This document shows positions 11,601 through 21,210 of a stretch of DNA of 64,000 nt, piece after piece (the first letter of the stretch is position 1; each line of letters begins with the position of its first letter). The notes below the pieces were generated by a model that saw only the letters and a program-made list of their open reading frames with translations, did no database searches and was not told the origin of the DNA. Origin of the DNA: Telmatactis stephensoni (taxonomy: Eukaryota > Cnidaria > Anthozoa > Actiniaria > Isophelliidae); NCBI GenBank assembly GCA_029948255.1, contig JALIZF010001801.1, positions 310,001 to 374,000 of the forward strand. Direction: 5' to 3'. A program made the position numbers and the translations under genes.

Positions 11601-12931
11601 ATAAACCTTGTACGACCGTTTCAAAATAAGCGCGTTCGGTTATTTTAGACGGCAATTATTGAGTTTTATATATGACAATAACAATGATAATGTTTCCTGT
11701 GAGCAAAAAATACGCTTAATATAATTTCTTAGCAAAAAAGGGAAGGTCTCACAATTTCTGAAATATATCGTCCATATGTGAGCATATATAAACAATCCCA
11801 GGAAGGATGACGGGTTTCACGGTGCGGTGAGATGTATTTATGCTAATTACAAATAGATGTCTTTAAAGGCGGTGTTACACGAGACGATTTTTAACGACGA
11901 TTTTCAGCGCAACGGCGTTGCGTTAAAAATCTTTCTCGTGTAACATGACACTTGGAACGATTTTCCTTGCAATTTTCGCTTCAGCAACGCTTTGCGAGTT
12001 TTTGAATCCAAGTCAGAAACTCGCAACGCAAAATATTGCAAGTTGTTGCAACGTTGCGTGGAAAATCGTCGTTAAAACCGCCTTAAAGGCACTGTTCCAC
12101 GGTACAATTTTTCTTGCAACTTGCAATGCAACGCTGATGAAAACATAGCATTGCAAGTTGCTGGCGAGATGTCAGACGTTCGCAACTGGCAACGCAACTA
12201 GTCTTTCTTGGTCTTTGATAAAATCAGAACAGTCAGCGGTCACGGCGATCTGAATAATCATTTGCTACAGAATTTGCATTGCAGGTTGCGGGACAGATGT
12301 TATACACGCTGCAACTTGCTTCGTAACGTTGAGAAAAGTGGATGCTCGTTGCATTGCAAGTTGCAGGGAAGGATGTTACACGCGTAATCTCTTCTGCAAC
12401 TTGCTACTCCCTAAAGGTTCGCGTTGTTATCTCGGAAAAAAAGTTGCATTTCGTCAGAATTCACTGTACAATATATAACAAATTATATATAGTTTGAAAG
12501 TTGGTAAATAGTTAAAGAGGATGACACAGTCTACTTTGCTTTAAAAGTGCATCGATTTTTTTTATTTTAAAACAAATCCATAGGACTTTACTCGGCGAGA
12601 TATTTGCACAAAGCAATTTATTATCGTCAAAACACTGTTTGATTCTTAATAAATATCCATCAAAACGGTCTCAGGTTTTTCTATTTATTGGGTGGCGTTC
12701 TGTTTTTATGACGAATTTCGTCCACATTTTCGAGAAAAACTATTGCATTTTCAATTTAAATTTTTATTAACCAAATCGCAAAACGCAACTTATCGACAAA
12801 CAAACAAACAAGCAAAAACAAAAACAAAAAGTTAAACGGGCTACAATTGTACCTTCATCTTGTCCTTGAACAAACTTGATATTGATGAAAAATGTCGAGC
12901 AAGTCACAATTGCAAACACAAAAATCATCAT
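4942..12931 (-). CDS. Animal heme peroxidase gene, six coding exons (MPO/peroxinectin-like)
   Basis: Joined from exons 12931-12853, 10824-10572, 8546-7789, 7651-7470, 6717-6431 and 5623-4942. Every intron is GT-AG, phases agree throughout, and the total is 2241 nt (746 residues plus stop). Animal heme peroxidases oxidise substrates with H2O2, usually in secreted or surface contexts. Motifs by approximate residue: signal peptide 1-23; propeptide-like helix 27-111; GQFLDHD with distal His 228 and the heme-linking Asp 227; SAFVDAS calcium loop 294-299; WSREHNR with catalytic Arg 374 and heme-linking Glu 375; AFRFGHS with proximal His 462; INIQRGRDHG. All catalytic positions are intact. There are no Ig or LRR domains, so it is not peroxidasin. 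The last 22 residues are hydrophobic (membrane or GPI anchor). The exon 4/5 junction is the least certain. Substrate is unknown; innate defence or matrix crosslinking would be typical roles. Confidence 0.88.
5801..6012. mobile_element. About 210-bp MITE in peroxidase intron 5
   Basis: The arms at 5803-5833 and 5981-6012 are near-perfect inverted repeats containing GGCGTTCCTCGTTGTGA. No coding capacity. The interior has no notable structure. Confidence 0.65.
6149..6292. mobile_element. About 145-bp MITE in peroxidase intron 5 (same family as 62658-62793)
   Basis: The inverted-repeat arms contain CATTCTCCACTCATCGCAGA. The interior (GTACTCGCTGG, CCCAACGGGTACTCG) recurs in opposite orientation at 62658-62793, so this is a dispersed family. 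Confidence 0.7.
6431..6717 (-). CDS. Peroxidase exon 5: proximal histidine segment
   Basis: The acceptor, TTCTTCTACCGCAG|AGAC, has a good pyrimidine tract and keeps phase 0. A second AG at AACAG|GCTAC would break the frame. The exon holds FATAAFRFGHSQI with the proximal His, and the donor is GACGG|GTAAGC. The first dozen residues before GYYYGYNAF are less conserved, so the exact left boundary is the weak point of the model. Confidence 0.85.
7470..7651 (-). CDS. Peroxidase exon 4: catalytic arginine segment
   Basis: The acceptor is TTCCTTGTAG|GTCTC and the donor AAAACG|GTAAGG (phase 0). It encodes LHTIWSREHNR (catalytic Arg, heme-linking Glu) and the helix KIMGAMMQHITYNEYLPSIL. Confidence 0.9.
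7789..8546 (-). CDS. Peroxidase exon 3: distal heme side and calcium loop
   Basis: The acceptor is TTATTTTAG|CTTCACC and the donor AATCCAG|GTAGGG. It carries CKDFDRLYRTIDGCKNNPL, the distal-histidine motif WGQFLDHD, and TPRDQIN...FVDASQVYG, and ends at DARTNENPG, the expected order for the family. Confidence 0.92.
8818..9073. repeat. Four-copy 63-bp tandem repeat (peroxidase intron 2)
   Basis: The unit begins TAATAGACCAACTAAGTTGT and is 63 bases long; full copies start at 8881, 8944 and 9007, preceded by a slightly diverged copy from 8818. Copies are nearly identical, so the array is young or recently homogenised. Confidence 0.92.
9204..9259. repeat. Perfect 26-bp-stem hairpin with 4-base loop
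   Basis: Bases 9204-9229 are the exact reverse complement of 9234-9259, with loop CTTC. It lies in peroxidase intron 2, between the 63-bp array and a DNA transposon. A transcript of either strand would fold into a perfect short hairpin. Its origin is unknown: it could be a palindromic scar or a small-RNA precursor. Confidence 0.85.
9287..10047. mobile_element. 761-bp non-autonomous DNA transposon with TGAAAA duplication
   Basis: The termini are inverted repeats CAGGGT(A/G)GTAATGGGG; TGAAAA occurs directly before (9281-9286) and after (10048-10053), a 6-base target duplication. Both subterminal regions are dense in GTCAGTTGTCAGT repeats, the kind of clustered motif a transposase binds. No transposase frame is present. 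CAGGG termini suggest a hAT-related group, but the 6-base duplication is not the classical 8. Confidence 0.75.
10572..10824 (-). CDS. Peroxidase exon 2: propeptide-like region
   Basis: The acceptor is TTTATCACAG|GTTC and the donor CTCGG|GTTAGT (phase 2). It encodes a charged helical segment (ISEDILLQVIIDARKETLE) resembling the propeptide helix of vertebrate peroxidases. An in-frame ATG at 10855 precedes the acceptor, so an alternative start reading through the intron end is conceivable, but the exon 1 signal peptide is the better model. Confidence 0.78.
10905..11321. mobile_element. 417-bp foldback element in peroxidase intron 1
   Basis: Almost the whole segment is one imperfect palindrome: arms of about 200 bases from TATTAGCCACTTTCATACCG pair with their reverse complement, meeting at TTTTGGACATTTTG near 11110. 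No coding capacity. It is a foldback-type or palindromic MITE. Confidence 0.8.
11867..12082. mobile_element. 216-bp MITE flanked by TTAA, with related debris to about 12420
   Basis: The ends are AGGCGGTGTTACACG... and ...GTTAAAACCGCC, with shared ACGACGATTTTC subterminal blocks and TTAA on both sides (11863-11866, 12083-12086). The next 330 bases repeat TTGCAA/TGCAACTTGC motifs of the same style and are probably decayed relatives. All lie in peroxidase intron 1. Confidence 0.6.
12853..12931 (-). CDS. Peroxidase exon 1: start codon and signal peptide
   Basis: Two consecutive ATGs (12931, 12928) open 26 codons of strongly hydrophobic sequence ending in VQGQDE. The donor is GAAG|GTACAA, phase 1. 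Joining to exon 2 gives QDE-G-SLVLWSANQKA in frame. It is too short to stand out as a reading frame and was found by looking for a secretory start upstream of exon 2. Confidence 0.75.
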
Positions 12932-15407
12932 TATGGATTTCTACAGTCAGCTCAATAATGAACGGTTAACTGAAGTTATAGTAAACACTGACGATCGAAA
13001 TGAATGACGAACTATATTTTATTAAATATTGACAAGACCGCCTACTGCATTTCTTTCCAAGTGGCGGATACAGCATTCTTTTTACTCAATTTCGTTACTG
13101 AGCTTGGTAGGATGGCTTAGGGGATCCGAACAATATAGAACTTATCGTTTCCTTTTCAAATGTGATTATTTATATTAAATAATGTATCCGCTATCATCAT
13201 TATTGTTATTATTACTTTCATTGCGGCGGACTTTCCGCTTGTTGCTAGTGGTATTTATGCCCACTGGCCTCTTGGATGGATATCCCAGTGTGAAGTGATT
13301 TTCTCTTACCATTTGTGACAAACTTTGAATAACAGTTTGAAAGAACCATATAATACCCATATAATACAAATGTCCTTGTATTCTTAGTAAGGTTTGTCAT
13401 GTGTGCAATGATAGTAAAGAAAGTTGGTGGTTTGATATGATTAATCTAAAATTCCTTCTGCAAGTAATAAAACTGCTATTTTTATTTGGGCCATACCCAA
13501 ACAATGATTTACTGTTGCGACTTTTATGCCCCTCAAGTTGCTGAACCCCACACTTGCACAAGAAACGTGTTAGATTTAAGTTACAAGAAACGTGTTAGAT
13601 TTAAGTTACAAACATATATTTTATTGGTTGCAACCTGGAGGCACTAGTTCACAATGTCTATAGACAAATAGACAAAATCATGAAACACTGTTAGCTACAG
13701 TGAAAGGACTGCACTGTAAAAATGGTTGTTTGTTTGACCCTGAGGGAGATACAAAAAATTCTTGGTTGGTTTGTTTAAAAAATTCATTAATATAATTAAT
13801 CAGAAGAGATTTAATAAGAGTTCAATAAGGAAACAATTTTAGGGGGGTACTATCCTGGCGCTCATTGCGGGTATTTCATTCATATGAAAACGTTCTCTGG
13901 CTGCAAATATTACCTCCCTTCATGAAACCTTTATATATCGTGTCGTAGAAAGGAAATACCTATGCCTTGCTGATATTTCCTTATACAAGATTCGATTGAA
14001 AGAAAGCTTCAGTCATGGAGGGAGGCACAAATCGCAGGAGAGAAGTAGGTACATCCGATGCCTGGAGAGCAAAGAAATTTGACTTCCTCTAAGAAAAAGC
14101 ACGGTATAATAAAATTATCAAACTAATAATTCGTCATTTTTCTTTACTTTGAGTTTTAAAGCAAAAACCAATCGAGAATTAATCGGACATAAAACTGCTG
14201 AAGCTACGACACAACATTCTAACTAAAGTCCATGATAAGGTCAAGACTCAAGGAATTCAGAACGTTCAAGTATGTAAAGGCCTAGGTTAGATGCCTAATT
14301 GGCATAAAATGAGTTATCTTTATATTCTTCTACTGAATTAGTTACAGTTATTTCTTCGGTTCCAAACTATAATTCATGGTAGATGGATGAATTAATGGAT
14401 GATGTATGTATGAAAGTTTAAATAATAAATAATAATAAAGGAAAACCAATATAAACAAGAATACCTACCCGAAGGTCCTACTTGAATCGAGGACTGCAAC
14501 TAACTGAAGAATATTCCTACGTGTTGGTTGATACACTAAGAAATTCCTATGCGTGTCAATACAATGACAAGATTCCTACATTCACGCGTGCAGGTCGATA
14601 CATTCTACCAAAGATCGGATTTACTAAATTTTGCTGATGCTAGGTGTCAACAAATTCTCTAAAATTTGATGATACAAAAATCATATGTTATATCATCGTG
14701 ACTTGCTACAGACCAATGGAAATTAGAAACATTCACAATGATATGGGGCCACTGACGGAAAAAGTAGGCTAAAAAATAAATCCAGTGCTTTTAGACTACT
14801 TCTGTATGTGGAGCTTCTTCAACATCCGCCTAGACATCTCGAACCTGATGAATTTGTAAGGGAGATATTGGGCAAAACGTGTATACTAGTCTACGAATAA
14901 AATTGCATAAATTTTCTCACGGTTTTAGTCGTACTTCTCGGTCTTATCTGATCTGAGGAGCGCAAAATGATCATCTCAAAATTTCCCATTATATTCAAGA
15001 TATCATCTTTGTGTCAGTTGTCTTCAATCTGTTATACCTTTATATCAGTCTCTACATTGTCTTTGTTTGGGATGTTTGGTTGTTCTTGTTGTTTCCTTCG
15101 TTTTTATAAACTCTTGCAAATCATCGTGACGTTACAACGATTATTTTCGGTACCAGTTTCCTGTGCCACAAAATAATGTGACATTTCGGCCTCTTGATCC
15201 TGAAAAAATACTTAATGACATTATCAGAGGAAGCTTAAGGTATATTTGTTTTCCCTATTTGAGGATCGACTTCAACTAAACGGTTTCATTTCGTTGGAAC
15301 TTTAAGACCTGGGATCGGTTAGCCGAGAGTTTAAAGATTTAACGATTGTATTCATAACTGAGACTTCGAGAAATGCGTTCAAAAATCCCTCCAATACGAA
15401 CCACACG
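12932..15407. other. Intergenic region upstream of the peroxidase gene
   Basis: AT-rich with no supported gene. The only structure noted is an exact 25-base tandem duplication (13559-13583, 13584-13608). The peroxidase promoter should lie just above 12931, but no TATA box or other core element stands out. Confidence 0.5.
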
Positions 15408-15717
15408 GTCAATTATAAAATCTGACTGAATCTGAATAAATATCACCGTAATAAAGGTGACTGAGCTTGTAAGCCTTATAATTCTCAGGAGACTGAAGGG
15501 CAAGAGTTTTTTAAACCCTAAAGCAAATGCTATAAAGCTTGATCTATAATATTAATCTTTATTTTAACTTTTTCAATAAAATGCATTCTTTGTTTGCCTA
15601 TTACCACAGGAAGCCCAATTCATTTGAATCAAAAACGTCAAAAACAAAGTATTTAAAATTATTTATTATTTATTTAATGGTAGCTCCGCTATTAGGTAGT
15701 ACCTAATTTTTATATTA
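15408..15717 (+). repeat. Dispersed repeat, about 310 bp (family member at 41846-42965)
   Basis: From TATAAAATCTGACTGAATC to GTAGTACCTAATTTTTATATT the sequence closely matches 42665-42965, and more loosely 42108-42380. Shared landmarks are GGAGACTGAAGGGCAAGAG, CACAGGAAGCCCAATTCATT and CTCCGCTATTAGGTAGT. The transposon class is unknown. Confidence 0.8.
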
Positions 15718-16980
15718 TAGTCTTGCATATCATTAAATCATCCCACGTTGGAATTTGTGGCCGGTTTGAATAATGAAAATGATTAGAGTAAGCTAGATTC
15801 TTCTTTATACCAGCATGTATACAATTTGTCAATTTGTTGACACCTACGAAAATTAAATTTTTGAATAAATATTTTACAGACTATAAAAGTAAGTACTATC
15901 ACAACCTAATTATATAATAAGATTTTCTCTTCTATCGGGTTGATAGTAAGTTCTGTCAACCTTCACTTTAATTTATTCAACTATGTCGTATAATTTCATA
16001 TGTAATTTCATGATTATATATGAAATCATACGTCGTATCTAATAGTATATTAGTTTGATCCATTCTCTTCATTTATCTATATGCATGAAACCATTTGCTA
16101 TTTTCTCTTTGTATATTTGTATTGCCTTTCTTTTCTTGTTTTTGTCTTTGTTAAAATATCTAATTATTTACAGTGTGTTATTGACCATAAAGCTTCAATG
16201 CAAATACAAAAATTCAAGCCACCTATCTTGGTTAGCCTTACATGGTTATTATAGGTGGCCTGTACCCAAAAATCCTGTTTTAATCTAATATTTCTTTTAA
16301 ACGTATAAAATGTAAATATGTGGTACTAAATAAAGACATTGTATTGTATTGTATTGTATTTTATTGTCTGCGCATGTCTGTGTTTTGGGCTTGAAATTGA
16401 TTTGCATATCGAATGCAATAAATTTTATGTTCACACGGAATATTTGGCTGGCTATCTCGTTCTTCAAAATTATGTTCAACTACCGAAATACTGAAACAAC
16501 TAAAACATGAGCAGTTCAGTACCTACCGCTAGTGCGTTGTGGATAACTTATGCAGATCGAAGGCACCCCAGATGGGAAAATATCATGCGTCAAAGTCAGT
16601 AGAAAGTTGTGAGAAGGACCAGAACTCCGCACTTTCGAGTTATAATGTTGGCGTTGAATTCATGTATAAGGTAAATTTAGTAATGGATGTTATTACCAAC
16701 ATGGTACTGTTGGAATTGGATCCAATAAGAGTACTCTGGACTTCATTGATTGTTGAATAATAATTAGCCATGTTTACTGGAATGTCGTACTTTTTCGCGC
16801 AAAATTCTTGCAATTCATTCTGAAAATTTTACATCTTTGACAGCGCCCCCCAGCAAAATTATTTAATAATACGCATGTACAAAGTACGAATTGCAAGCCC
16901 GCGTTGGTCTTGAAGGGAAATCTGGACTGGCGAGTCATATGATTGTCGTATGATCCACATTCCAGCACGTACTGACCCTT
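15718..16980. other. Intergenic region; possible LINE 3' tail near 16180-16362
   Basis: Mostly featureless. Around 16310-16362 an AATAAAGACATTG is followed by ATTGT pentamer repeats, as seen at the 3' ends of some LINEs. No reverse transcriptase frame precedes it, so this is only a suggestion. Confidence 0.3.
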
Positions 16981-18506
16981 CTCAAGGTAGTTAAGGCCTG
17001 GGTTTGACCTTGTTTGACCTTGGAAAGTTTTTGTTCTGCTATGTAAGATATAACAATGCAAAACTTATTTCACTTGGCACAATGTTAAATAATAACTAGT
17101 TGAGTAACCTTAACTTAGTGTTTTGGTTATAGGGTAGTCACGTGACCAATTACGACGAAACTTCGTTTTTCTTGAATCCGCAATCCAATTTCACTTAAAA
17201 AACAGAAATAACAGCTCTAATGCATAAAGAAGGTTTAATCCTAAATAGTTTTGTGTAGACATCTGGACTTTTGACAATTGGCTGGGAGATATTAAGCAAA
17301 GTATTATTTTGAGGTTTGGTCACGTGACCTGTTTTGCTAAAAATCGCTTTAATGAAAATCGATAGTCATGTTCTCTAATCAAAATGGAGTAGACTCACTT
17401 AAAACAACTACGTTTCAAGCATTTGCGTTTTCTTTTCGCTAATACTCGAGTGCGGAAAAATTTTCAAACATTTTGTTACAATAAACGACCTAACTGGTCA
17501 CGTGACCGCTGAAATCACAAACTTAGCACTTAAGGCTCATCGTTTTATGAATATCTAACGTTGTGACGAATATCATATATTTCTGGCTTAAAATTCGTGC
17601 TACAGCACAAAAAACATATTTCGCCCAATTTAGCCACTGACCCAGGCCTTAAGGTAGTTCCGGACCCTTGTTACTGCGCATTTCCCGCGCGCATGCGAGC
17701 GCGCGCACTTTTATTAGAGAGCATTGGTATTACCGTGGGGAGTCTGGGCACTAGTAAGCGAGCGATTGAAAACGTAGAAACTCAAACTTTAGTAGAGAAA
17801 AATTATATTTTGTCATCCAAATATCGGAAAAACTTTAATCAAGAAATCTTGTACACTATGTAATGTAGGTATTTAACCTGAAACTTTTAAATTTAGTTAA
17901 TCTTATCCATCGAAAAAGCTGGCGAGAAAATCGCTAAAATGGGCTGATATTTGGTGTTCGTTTTCGGTGTGTTTTCTCTTTTGTGCTTTTCTAACTCTTG
18001 ATATAATACGGTGACCCCTTGTTTTTTTCCTTTTAATTCAAGAGAGTACTTATCATTTTTTTTGATTTAAAAAATAAAAATACAACTTCATTGATTGGAT
18101 TGTCGTAAATTTTCCACATTTTTACAGTCCGTACACGATTTTGGAGCGCGTAATTGGGTAGGAATTTGATTCTAGAATGCCCTTTTAATCTTGTTTGCAA
18201 CTCATCAAACAATACATACGATTACAACTGCTAGATAAACCTCACATCTATCTTTTGAGACGGTCAAGGCGTTTCTCGGAAAAAATTTGTTCGCATTCTT
18301 CAGACCATATGGATTACGTACATTTTGCAAAAAATCGCGGAAAATCATTGAAAATACCACCTTTTACGACATCTTATAGCTCAGAAACCAATACGGTGAC
18401 CCCCTCTTTTTTTCTCGGTTTTTGAATTGCCAAACAATTATCTTTAAATGACAGGATTTTAAAGGAAATTCATTGATGAAATCTAAGACTCCGGAACTAC
18501 CTTGAG
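16981..18506. mobile_element. Outer DNA repeat (CTCAAGGTAGTTCCGGA ends) split by an insertion
   Basis: The right end (CCGGAACTACCTTGAG, to 18506) and the left pieces (CTCAAGGTAG at 16981-16990, then GGTAGTTCCGGA from 17653) form inverted termini once the inner element at 16991-17652 is removed. The body 17653-18506 is clearly related to 56045-57085 (shared CCGTGGGGAG, CTGCTAGATAAACCTCA, TTTTTTTCTCGGTTTTTGA). It is non-autonomous and non-coding. Confidence 0.65.
16991..17652. mobile_element. 662-bp inverted-repeat element with three CACGTG boxes, nested
   Basis: Termini are TTAAGGCCTGGGT / ACCCAGGCCTTAA, with GGTAG duplicated at 16986-16990 and 17653-17657. It contains GTCACGTGAC-type palindromes with CACGTG at 17139, 17321 and 17499, about 180 bases apart. 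A relative lies at 22280-22956. No coding capacity. Confidence 0.7.
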
Positions 18507-19020
18507 TTGACCAACCTTTTCTTACATAACCTTGTTGGTTTAGCCTGCACGTGTCCCTGGCTCCTACGACTCGTGTCCCCTTGCTTTTACGACCCCTTGC
18601 CCCCTGTAGTTTATTAAAGTTAATCGGTACTTTAACGGCGCCCTAAAACCTTTTAAACCGATGTACCAGTTGACCTTTCATGACCAAACGCTTTCTTGTA
18701 AATTGTATTTTAATCGTACAACAACTGATTTTTGATACATCTAGTCTCAAGCATAAATATTGTAATTTTCGTGTTCTTATTAAGGGGCAGCGCCCCTAGA
18801 AAATTCCTAGTTAATATCGAATAGTTTTTGACAGGTTGTCAGTTAATTAGATTTTCCAACAAGTCCCTATAAAAGGGGTGCATTGTAACTTGGTAATTCA
18901 GAAGAAAGTTGTTGAGCTAAAGGTTGAGTTGATTAAAGAACAGACAAGAACAATCTCAAGAAAAAGTCTCTACTGAGTGTCCCGCCACACAAGTTTGAGG
19001 TGGTTCGACTGGGTTCTATC
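18507..19020 (+). promoter_or_regulatory. TATA-containing LTR-like segment (tentative)
   Basis: TATAAAAGGGG at 18868-18878 is an excellent TATA box, followed by a plausible leader ending in GTCCCGCCACACA. That layout is seen in LTRs of animal retrotransposons. I found no matching second LTR, gag or pol, and no clear TG...CA boundary, so it may equally be a chance TATA box or a fragment. Confidence 0.25.
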
Positions 19021-19078
19021 ACAAACAAACAAACAAACAAACAAACAAACAAACAAACAAACAAACAAACAAACAAAC

Positions 19079-19137
<59 letters not shown>

Positions 19138-19138
19138 A
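19021..19138. repeat. Microsatellite (AAAC)n then (AACT)n
   Basis: About 15 AAAC units followed without interruption by about 13 AACT units. Confidence 0.95.
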
Positions 19139-19240
19139 ATCATAGCAAGTCAAGGGATAGTTTCAAGTTTCTTTAGACGATTAAAGCTACCAATAATTGA
19201 TAGTGACGACATTGCTATTTTCACAAACATGACATTTTAA

Positions 19241-19400
19241 GATAAATAGAGGATATTACATCGGCGCGCAAAGATACGGATTTTATCTTCGAGTGTTGAA
19301 AAGATCTCTCACGAGTGAGCGCAGCGAACGACTGAGAGATCTTTTCAACAAGAGAAGATAAAACCGTATCTCCAAGCGAACATGTAATATTCTATTTATC
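19241..19400. mobile_element. 160-bp hairpin MITE
   Basis: Arms of about 65 bases beginning GATAAATAGA pair across a centre reading GAGTGAGCGCAGCGAACGAC. Each arm holds GTTGAAAAGATCTCTCA or its complement. It is compact and non-coding, typical of a foldback MITE. Confidence 0.75.
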
Positions 19401-19922
19401 ATATAATTATCAAATCAAGAGAGACAACAAACTATCTTTAGAGTAAATGCGCTCAAGTAACCATGGTAACGATCTTTTCACTGGTGAAGAAGACCATGTT
19501 ATTTTCACTAGTGAAAAGAACAAGTTTTCGAAATTAAGAAATATAGGTATTTTATAAATAATTATATTATAAGATAAAGTTTTGTACAAAACCGTGTTTA
19601 TTGGTTCATAGAATCCAGATGTAGTTCTCTGCTGTTAGTATGCTTAAAAGATTTCTATGGAAACGTTTTCGAATAAAATGCGCTTGAACTTTTATATACC
19701 AAAAACGTAAACAATTTCAAGCATTTAGTTCACTTGGCAAAAAATCTTACTTAAAGGACTCAGAAACAGCTTCTTTTGAGCTCATTTTGTTGACATACTC
19801 TTAATTGTTTGTTTGGAGAAATAGAATAAAATTGCTTTGCGCAATTTTGAGAAATACGAATTTAGGTCAAGTCGATAGAGCTGGCGCCTTTTCATTTTTT
19901 GTTTATTATTTCACTTATGAAA
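19401..19922. other. Intergenic stretch, nothing recognised
   Basis: No supported gene or repeat; it runs into repeat copy A. Confidence 0.45.
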
Positions 19923-21206
19923 CTGTTTACAGAAAAAATTGTCCTTCAAAAGCTATTCAATCGTGGATCGAAGTCAAATATCCTGACACTCCCTCTAATG
20001 TGTCCTAACGGTTGAAATACTACAATACATGCAGCTGTTCATTTACACTAAGTATGTCAAATTGCATCCGCCGCTAATCACTTGCGTTTTTGCTTCTGCC
20101 AAACAAAAGTAAACATCACTAATGTGAAGAACTATTAATACCAAATGATAGTGTAGATAATATATGTTTTGTTTTGTTCAGTTGGGCGGAAGCGTAATTT
20201 GAAGGTCGGAGCTCACAGAAAATGGAAAACCACAGTAAAGGTCAAAAAAGCTCGCAGAAGCATTATACATCACCATTTATACGTTCGTTTAAGCAGACAG
20301 CCACCAACACAATACGGAGAGCTTTGAACATCGTTTGGGCCTCCATCGCCAATCTGACCTTAAAGACTTATAATCGATGAAACAAACAAAATAATTAAAA
20401 ATATAAAACAATACACCTTATACCCTTGAACTCCTTGAGTAAGCTTTGCATGCACAAAGAAGACTTAAGTGATAAATGCTCATTATAAATTTGTTTAATT
20501 TACTGTAAACAATCTTATCTGTAATTTGATATGGTTCTTTGTTAAATTGTATTTTTAAAATATTAAGTGTCATCTAGAAATCTAATAAGGTTTGACTGTT
20601 GATCATGATCTACTTTTCCAGTATAACTTGAGGCTATACACCACTTTGGCCTAGTTCAGACGCCGTACCAGCCATTTGCCGTATATACGAAAACGTTCAT
20701 ATTTTACTGTTCTACGTTCAAGTTCAGACGTTGTTAACTAAATCCATATTATCTGTCTGGCTTTCGTGTTCTGAATGCCTAGGCCATTCTGAATATCGAA
20801 TCAGAACCAGAAGCCATCCAAATGATACTTATTCAATTAACGTCGGCACTTAGTTAACAAGATAAACTGGTAAGCCTATATAATCCAATTTACTGTTTAC
20901 CGGTTCATCATCTACAAATCGCGCTTCTTTTTATCTTCTAAGGCCAAGCTTTCTCTATATTATTCTTTAATATATCCTTATCTCCATTATTGTAACATAA
21001 TCTGGTCTAGCACTAGTTAACAAGATAAACTGGTAAGCCTATATAATCCAATTTACTATTTACTATTTGATTTGTTTAAGCTTGTTTACTAAACCATTAA
21101 TACAGTGAACGTGTGAATGGATCATTGATATAAATCATTCATATGACGTTGCAAAAATGGCTTTCACTAGTGACAAGCAACACAAGCAGACTCAGTATCA
21201 ATGAAC
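19923..21206 (+). repeat. Dispersed repeat copy A (internally deleted)
   Basis: Starts at GTTTACAGAAAAAATTGTCC and follows copies B and D, but jumps near 20070 from TCAAATTGCATCC straight to GCCGCTAATCA, losing the segment that in B spans about 21566-23060. It ends at TATCAATGAAC and abuts copy B head to tail. It contains a LINE scrap (20896-21013, see separate entry). It has no convincing ORF. Confidence 0.85.
20896..21013 (+). pseudogene. LINE reverse-transcriptase scrap bracketed by 44-bp direct repeats
   Basis: Translates in one frame to SLIYPYLHYCNIIWSST, the conserved block following the RT domain of L2/CR1-like LINEs. A 44-base direct repeat flanks it (20851-20894 and 21014-21057, starting TAGTTAACAAGATAAACTGG). 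Copy B has the same arrangement, while copy C has one repeat and no scrap. Confidence 0.6.
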
Positions 21207-21210
21207 ACTT

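Noticed and set aside
18995..19020. GGTTCGA-like box suggesting a tRNA or SINE promoter
   Set aside because: No A box at the right distance and no cloverleaf could be formed around it.
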